DNA from: Brachybacterium phenoliresistens
Lineage (GTDB): Bacteria; Actinomycetota; Actinomycetes; Actinomycetales; Dermabacteraceae
Direction of reading: 5' to 3'
Assembly: GCF_000576425.1 (NCBI RefSeq)
Contig: NZ_KK069991.1
Location: forward strand, 1-64,000
DNA: 64,000 nt
Numbering within the stretch: position 1 is the first letter of the stretch; each line of letters starts with the position of its first letter. The notes beneath the pieces are model-generated. The model was not told where the DNA came from and did not search any database. It saw only the letters and a list, made by a program, of their open reading frames with translations. The position numbers and the translations under genes are program-made. Below are positions 59,681 to 64,000 of this stretch, piece by piece.

Positions 59681-61798
59681 ATGCCCCCGCACGCCCCGGC
59701 CCGCGACCCCCGCGAGGCCGTCCGCTCCCGCATCGCCGCCGCCCTCGACCCGGCGCTCGCCGCCCCCGAGCTGCTCGAGGAGCTGACCGCCCGCCTGCTC
59801 GCCCTGGACTCCTCCGACGCGATGGGCTGGGTCGACGCCCTCCTCGCGGCCGATGCGCAGCACGCCGCCGAGGGCCCCGCCGCCGCGACCGGCGCCCGCG
59901 CCGGCAGCGCCCCCGGCCCCGCCAGCGCCGCAGTCGCCGGCAGCCCCGCCGGCACCGGCCGTGCCCTGCCTCCGCCGACCGAGCGGGCTCTCGTCGGCGA
60001 CATGCTCTACGCCCACGGGCTCGCCGCCGACCGCGTCTCGGAGGTGCTGGCCCCGCACGTCGGCGCCTGGTCGCCGCCCGCCGCGCCGGAGGTCCCGCCC
60101 GCCCTGCTGCGGCCCGAGGACCTCGCCTCCCCCGCCGATCTCGCCCCGGGCTACGACGCGGTGGTCATCGGCTCCGGCGCAGGAGGCGGCATGGCCGCCC
60201 AGGTCCTCGCCGAGGCCGGGGCCCGCATCCTCGTGCTCGAGCGCGGCGGCTACCCCGCCCCGCACGCCCTCATGACCGACCACCTGCGCACCCCGCGCGC
60301 CTCCACCGGGCTGTACCCGCTGTCCGGGCCGGGGGCCGATGCGGAGACCCGCTCCTTCGCCATCGGGGACGGCCCGTTCCGCGACGTGCCCGCCCGGGAC
60401 TGGCTGTGGAACAACAACGCCATCACCCTCGGCGGCGGCACCCGCGTGTACGGGGCGCAGGCGTGGCGGCTGGCGCCGCGGGACTTCCGCATGGCCAGCA
60501 CCTACGGCGTCCCGGAGGGCAGCGCGCTGGCCGACTGGCCGATCTCCTACGAGGACCTCGAGCCGTTCTACACCCGTGTCGAGCAGCAGCTCGGCGTCAG
60601 CGGCGGCCCCTTCACCGACCCGTGGGCCGGGCCCCGCAGCGCCGATCTGCCGATGCCGCCCCTGCCGCTGACGCCGATCGCCTCGCGCCTCGCCGCGGCC
60701 GCCGCCCGCCTGGGCGTCGGCACCCAGCCGGTGCCGCTGCTGGTGAACTCCCGCCCCCACGGCGGGCGCGGCGCCTGCATCCGCTGCTCCCAGTGCATCG
60801 GCTTCGAATGCCCGGTCGCCGCGCGCGCCGGCAGCCACTCCACGACCCTGCCCCGCGCCATGGCCAGCGGCAACGCGACGATCCTCGCCGGGGCGCAGGC
60901 CCGGCGGATCCTGGTGGGACCCGGAGGGCGCGCCCGCGGCGTCGAGATCGTCGGCGAGGACGCCGAGGGCCGGATCTGGCGGCGCGAGGTCGCCGCCGGC
61001 ACCGTGGTCCTCGCCGCCGGCGCCATCGAATCGGCCCGCCTGCTGCTGGACAGCGCCACGGACGAGCATCCCGACGGCCTCGGCAACGCCGCCGACCAGG
61101 TGGGCCGGCACGTCCAGGGCCACGCCTACGGCGGCGCCTCGGCGATCTTCGAGGAGGAGGTCGTGGACCTGCGCGGCCCCGGCCCGCGGATCTCCACCGC
61201 TGACTTCCGCCACGGCAACGACGGGATCATCGGCGGCGGGATCCTCGCCGACGAGTTCGTGCCCACTCCCGCCTCCACCCAGCGGGCGCTGCTCGAGACG
61301 GGCCTGGTCCCGGCCGATGTGCCCCTGGGCTCGCCGACGATGGAGCGGGCCATGCTCCGCTTCGCCCGGGTCATGGGGCCGATCCAGGAGGTCACCAGCG
61401 CCGATGCCCGCGTGCGCCGGGACGGCGGCCGCCGCGACCGCTTCGGGCGCGCGCAGGTGCGCCTGTCCGGCAGCCTGCACCCCGAGGACGTGCGCGGGCG
61501 CGACCTGCTCATCGCCCGCGCCGCCGCCTGGCTCGAGGAGGCCGGCGCCGCCCGGGTGGTGCCGATGCGGCCGATGACCCTCCCGGCCCCCGTCAGCGCC
61601 GGGCAGCACCAGGCCGGGACGCTGCGCATGGGCACGGACCCGGCGACCTCCGCCACCGCCCCGGACGGGCACGTGTGGGGGCACGAGAACCTGTTCGTCG
61701 CCGACGGATCCACGCACGTCACCAACGGCGGCGTGAACCCGGTGCTCACCATCCTCGCCAACAGCCTGCGCATCAGCGAGGGCGTCGCCGGCCGCTGA
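59681..61798 (+). CDS. GMC-type oxidoreductase with N-terminal extension
   Basis: This 705-residue flavoenzyme has an N-terminal helical extension of about 150 residues with an Ala/Gly/Pro-rich linker. The FAD domain starts AVVIGSGAGGGMAAQVLAEAGARILVLERGG near residue 161. GACIRCSQCIGFECPVAARAG near residue 366 has four closely spaced cysteines, as in gluconate and 2-keto-sugar dehydrogenases and related GMC members. The C-terminal SAGQHQAGTLRMG and ADGSTHVTNGGVNPVLTILAN hold the catalytic His and Asn. It may be a sugar or steroid-type dehydrogenase. No cytochrome subunit is adjacent. The ATG at 59681 has GGAG 5 nt upstream. Confidence 0.85.
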   Translation: MPPHAPARDPREAVRSRIAAALDPALAAPELLEELTARLLALDSSDAMGWVDALLAADAQHAAEGPAAATGARAGSAPGPASAAVAGSPAGTGRALPPPTERALVGDMLYAHGLAADRVSEVLAPHVGAWSPPAAPEVPPALLRPEDLASPADLAPGYDAVVIGSGAGGGMAAQVLAEAGARILVLERGGYPAPHALMTDHLRTPRASTGLYPLSGPGADAETRSFAIGDGPFRDVPARDWLWNNNAITLGGGTRVYGAQAWRLAPRDFRMASTYGVPEGSALADWPISYEDLEPFYTRVEQQLGVSGGPFTDPWAGPRSADLPMPPLPLTPIASRLAAAAARLGVGTQPVPLLVNSRPHGGRGACIRCSQCIGFECPVAARAGSHSTTLPRAMASGNATILAGAQARRILVGPGGRARGVEIVGEDAEGRIWRREVAAGTVVLAAGAIESARLLLDSATDEHPDGLGNAADQVGRHVQGHAYGGASAIFEEEVVDLRGPGPRISTADFRHGNDGIIGGGILADEFVPTPASTQRALLETGLVPADVPLGSPTMERAMLRFARVMGPIQEVTSADARVRRDGGRRDRFGRAQVRLSGSLHPEDVRGRDLLIARAAAWLEEAGAARVVPMRPMTLPAPVSAGQHQAGTLRMGTDPATSATAPDGHVWGHENLFVADGSTHVTNGGVNPVLTILANSLRISEGVAGR

Positions 61799-61933
61799 CG
61801 GGACGGCGAGGGAGGGATCTCGCCCTGTCCGAGGACGTCGGCGGCCCCGCGCCGGTCACATCCGCCGCATCCGGCGCGTCAGCACCACGAGACCGCGGCC
61901 GATCGGCGGCGGACCTACGGAAGGATGGACGAC

Positions 61934-62833
61934 ATGGATCCGAGGGAGAACCCCCGACCCCCGGCGGGCGAGACGGCCGGCACCGGGCCATCGGCCGCGG
62001 CCGAGCTCGCGCAGCGCTTCGCGGCAGAGCGGCCGCGCCTGGTGGGCCTGGCCGCCAGGGTGCTCGGCGACCATGCCGAGGCGGAGGACATCGTCCAGCA
62101 GGCGTGGCTGCGCCTGGACGGCAGCGGCGAGGACATCGAGAACCTCCCCGCGTGGCTGACGACGGTGACCACGCGGCTGTGCCTGGACCGGCTGCGCCGC
62201 CGCACCCCGATCCCCGAGGAGGAGATCGAGGTCGAGGAGGTCGCCCCCGATCCGGCCGACGACGTGGCCCTGGCCGATGCGGTCGGCGTGGCCCTGCAGG
62301 TCGTGCTGGATCGGCTCACCCCGAACGAGCGCATCGCCTTCGTCATGCACGACAGCTTCGGCTTCGAGTTCACGACGATCGCCGCGGTGCTGGGCTCGAC
62401 CCCCGCGGCCGCGCGCAAGCTCGCCTCCCGCGCCCGGGCGAAGGTCGCTCAGCCCCGCTCCGAGGACGCGCTCGCCGACTGGGAGGTCGTCGACGCGTTC
62501 ATGGCCGCGGCCCGCGAGGGGGATTTCAGCCGCCTCGTGCAGCTGCTGGCGCCCGATGCGGTGGTCCGCGGCGACGAGCAGGCGATCCTCACCGGCACCC
62601 CCGCCCGGATCGACGGCCGCGACGACGTGGCCTCCTTCTTCAACGGCTCGGCGCATGCGGCGCTGCCGGTCATCGTCGACGGCCGGGCGGGATCGGCCTG
62701 GTTCCACCGGGGCGAGGCGAAGGTCCTGTTCGACTTCACCATCGTCGACGGCCGCGTCCAGCGCATCGACTTCCGCGCGGACCCCCAGGTCATCGCGAAG
62801 GTCGCGCGCCGCGACGGGGCCGATCCCCGCTGA
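61934..62833 (+). CDS. ECF sigma factor with SnoaL-like C-terminus (ECF41/SigJ type)
   Basis: This 299-residue sigma factor has region 2 at about residues 25-95 (RPRLVGLAARVLGDHAEAEDIVQQAWLRL) and region 4 near residues 118-175 (LTPNERIAFVMHDSFGFEFTTIAAVLGSTPAAARKLASRAR). A SnoaL-like domain of about 110 residues ends the protein. In this group the C-terminal domain modulates activity, and a carboxymuconolactone-decarboxylase-like gene is usual nearby. None is seen here. The ATG at 61934 is 7 nt after AAGGAT (61921-61926) and fits the leaderless pattern better than the ATG at 61925. Confidence 0.9.
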   Translation: MDPRENPRPPAGETAGTGPSAAAELAQRFAAERPRLVGLAARVLGDHAEAEDIVQQAWLRLDGSGEDIENLPAWLTTVTTRLCLDRLRRRTPIPEEEIEVEEVAPDPADDVALADAVGVALQVVLDRLTPNERIAFVMHDSFGFEFTTIAAVLGSTPAAARKLASRARAKVAQPRSEDALADWEVVDAFMAAAREGDFSRLVQLLAPDAVVRGDEQAILTGTPARIDGRDDVASFFNGSAHAALPVIVDGRAGSAWFHRGEAKVLFDFTIVDGRVQRIDFRADPQVIAKVARRDGADPR

Positions 62834-62968
62834 GCCCCCGTCGTTCCCCGATCCCTCCTCGTGCGGCGGTCACACCCGCGGCCCGCCGTGCGTCATACAG
62901 ATGACAGCACCTCGAACCCCAGGAGCAACGCGCAGCGCGAGGCCCCTCATGTCCCGGAAGGACGACCG

Positions 62969-63205
62969 ATGAAGACCATGACCTGCCAGCAGCTCGGCGG
63001 CCCCTGCGAGCTCGCCCACCGCGGCGAGACCGCCGACGAGATCATCCAGGCCCAGGACAAGCACCTCAAGGACGCCGTGAAGAACGGCGACGCCGCCCAC
63101 GAGACGGCCCGCTCGGAGATGAAGTACCGCTGGCTGCACCCCAAGAAGTCCCTGGGCTGGTACAACGACACCAAGGCCGCGTTCGCCGCGCTGCCCGAGA
63201 GCTGA
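62969..63205 (+). CDS. DUF1059-family small protein
   Basis: This 78-residue protein begins KTMTCQQLGGPCELAHRGETADEIIQAQDKHLKD, the DUF1059 pattern with two conserved cysteines (Cys6, Cys13) and a His. The C-terminal half is more basic (RWLHPKKSLGWYNDTKAA). The function is unknown, and metal binding is plausible given the Cys/His set. The ATG at 62969 follows GGAAGGA by 6 nt. The 135-bp gap upstream shows no gene. Its stop lies 2 bp before the end of a convergent antitoxin gene. Confidence 0.72.
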   Translation: MKTMTCQQLGGPCELAHRGETADEIIQAQDKHLKDAVKNGDAAHETARSEMKYRWLHPKKSLGWYNDTKAAFAALPES

Positions 63206-63207
63206 CC

Positions 63208-63468
63208 TCAGCAGTCCCCGTCGACGTGCACGCCGTACTCGGCCAGGAAGGTGCGCAGCTCGGCCTGGTACCGCTGGTCCTCCGTCAGGGGCGGGGCGGC
63301 ATAGTCCTCGTCGCCCAGCGCCAGGGTCGCCCGGTCGTAGAAGCCGGGCGAGACGAGGACCGCGCATTCGCGCAGCCCCCGGCTGAGGATCCGCACGGGC
63401 TCCGCCGCGGCCTGCTCGATGTAGTGGCTCAGATGCGTCCGCAGATCACTCGGCGTCGTGTTCACCAT
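63208..63468 (-). CDS. Phd/YefM-like antitoxin, apparently solitary
   Basis: This 86-residue protein starts VNTTPSDLRTHLSHYIEQAAAEPVRILSRGLRECAVLVSPGFYDRA, the N-terminal DNA-binding pattern of Phd/YefM antitoxins. The C-terminal half (LTEDQRYQAELRTFLAEYGV) would be the toxin-binding part. No toxin gene follows: the next gene, convergent, is DUF1059. The ATG at 63468 has GAGGAG. It is either an orphan antitoxin or a regulator derived from one. Confidence 0.75.
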   Translation of the reverse strand: MVNTTPSDLRTHLSHYIEQAAAEPVRILSRGLRECAVLVSPGFYDRATLALGDEDYAAPPLTEDQRYQAELRTFLAEYGVHVDGDC

Positions 63469-63620
63469 GGGCTGCTCCTCGATCGCCGCGGGGCGGCCTC
63501 GGCGACCGCCCTCGGATAGCAGCGACGGTACTGCTCCCCGCGGCAGCCCGTGCGGCCGCTGTGGACAACTGCGCCCTCCCCAGGCAGGACGGATGAGGAG
63601 TCCAGACGACATCGCGCGCC

Positions 63621-63702
63621 GAGGCGAGGAGCCACGCGCGCCGAGGAGCGGAGCTGCGTGCGTCGAGGCGAGGAGCCGCGCGCAGCGAGGAGCGGAGCTG
63701 CG
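63621..63702. repeat. Two-copy tandem repeat, 44-bp period
   Basis: A 38-nt unit at 63621-63658 recurs at 63665-63702 with three mismatches. Each begins GAGGCGAGGAGCC and ends CGAGGAGCGGAGCTGCG. Confidence 0.85.
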
Positions 63703-63724
63703 CACCCCCGGCCGAGGAGACGAA

Positions 63725-63771
63725 CTGCTTCCGGCGGACACGTACAAGATGTACGTGTCCGCCGGAAGCAG
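63725..63771. repeat. Perfect 22-bp inverted repeat with 3-nt loop
   Basis: Arms at 63725-63746 and 63750-63771 are exact reverse complements around AGA. The inner part is GTACAAGATGTAC and the outer ends are CTGCTTCCGG and CCGGAAGCAG. One more pair (63724-63772) extends it. It is far longer than needed for a terminator. Confidence 0.9.
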
Positions 63772-63936
63772 TCACCCTGCTCGGTGCTCCGTCGAGTCGC
63801 ACTGAGCGCCGCAGAAGGAAGGGGACTCGGGAGTCCGTGGAGTCGAGGTCGATGCTCCGTGGGAGACCGACTCGGCGGCCCGCGGAGCCGGGCTCGTTGA
63901 GGCCGCGGGAACGGGATCGATGCTCCGGGGCTCGGA

Positions 63937-64000
63937 TCAGCCGCGGGGGCCCGTGCCGCGCCCGCCGCCGCCGGCTCCGCCCATGCCGCTCGCGGTGATC
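63937..64000 (-). CDS. Gly-rich C-terminal fragment of an unknown protein
   Basis: A minus-strand frame runs in from the right edge and stops with TGA at 63937-63939. The 20 visible residues end GGAGGGGRGTGPRG, a Gly/Arg tail. Nothing more can be said without sequence beyond the window, and it may be a chance frame. Confidence 0.35.
   Translation of the reverse strand, partial: ITASGMGGAGGGGRGTGPRG

Larger units (their letters stand above)
63469..63936. other. Gene-free repeat-rich region
   Basis: No credible gene is seen here. It contains a two-copy 44-bp repeat, a 22-bp perfect hairpin and, near 63855-63925, two copies of ATCGATGCTCCG-like sequence. Bounded by the antitoxin gene start and a gene end at the right edge. 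Confidence 0.5.

Noticed and set aside
63725-63771. Insertion-sequence end
   Set aside because: No transposase and no matching repeat at another place in the window, so the hairpin is reported only as an unexplained repeat.

Overview
The window reads as one stretch of a high-GC (roughly 70-75 % by eye) actinobacterial chromosome. Gene content (DhaKLM, ECF41-type sigma factor, MHS transporter, PIG-L/CBM9 sugar locus, Ohr/OhrR) and the many leaderless-looking starts fit a Micrococcales relative, possibly Brachybacterium or another Dermabacteraceae. The genus is an inference. I see no rRNA, tRNA, CRISPR array, transposase, integrase or phage gene. About 57 protein genes are supported, most in short operons whose stops and starts overlap as ATGA, TGATG or GTGA.

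Layout. 1-198: tail of a PhoX-like phosphatase. 404-4566: an SbnA-like PLP enzyme, an FAD/NAD(P)-binding protein and a Y4yA-like PLP decarboxylase, probably one biosynthetic cassette. 4618-7450: nhaD-like then nhaA antiporters behind a long leader. 7873-14699: MHS transporter, unknown membrane protein, PhzF protein, luciferase-like monooxygenase, membrane protein, S9 peptidase. 14722-18952: padR, ABC ATPase and FtsX permease, with a perfect operator. 19285-22953: CPA1 antiporter, DJ-1/PfpI protein, serine hydrolase. 22919-25790: response regulator, histidine kinase and an ATPase-less kinase-like protein. 26132-29787: heterodimeric ABC exporter. 30096-38243: small membrane protein, GH13 enzyme, esterase, DAHP synthase behind a tyrosine-codon attenuator, SelT/W/H-like protein, TerC behind a probable yybP-ykoY riboswitch, and dhaKLM. 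38684-39703: a lone AbiEi-like protein. 39855-49243: divergent sugar locus (ABC importer, PfkB kinase, secreted PIG-L/CBM9 protein; DeoR regulator and GH4 glycosidase). 49293-55726: M81 peptidase with YciI partner, LysR with a thioredoxin-fold partner, acyltransferase with an 8-bp repeat at its 3' end, small proteins. 55858-59547: CopB-type metal ATPase with a CsoR-like operator, small membrane protein, ohrR and ohr. 59681-64000: GMC oxidoreductase, ECF sigma factor, DUF1059 protein, solitary Phd-type antitoxin and a repeat-rich gene-free end.

Three features run through the whole window. First, about 19 starts sit 6-9 nt after a TANNNT-like -10 box, so many transcripts should be leaderless. 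Second, the octamer GGCCGATG/CATCGGCC is strongly over-represented and is related to the units of two short tandem repeats. Third, several RNA-level or operator controls can be read directly: the aro attenuator, the terC riboswitch, and the padR, copB and ohrR operators. The best candidates for undescribed biology are the tyrosine attenuator with a leaderless leader peptide, the SbnA/FAD/Y4yA cassette, the sugar locus, and the octamer.
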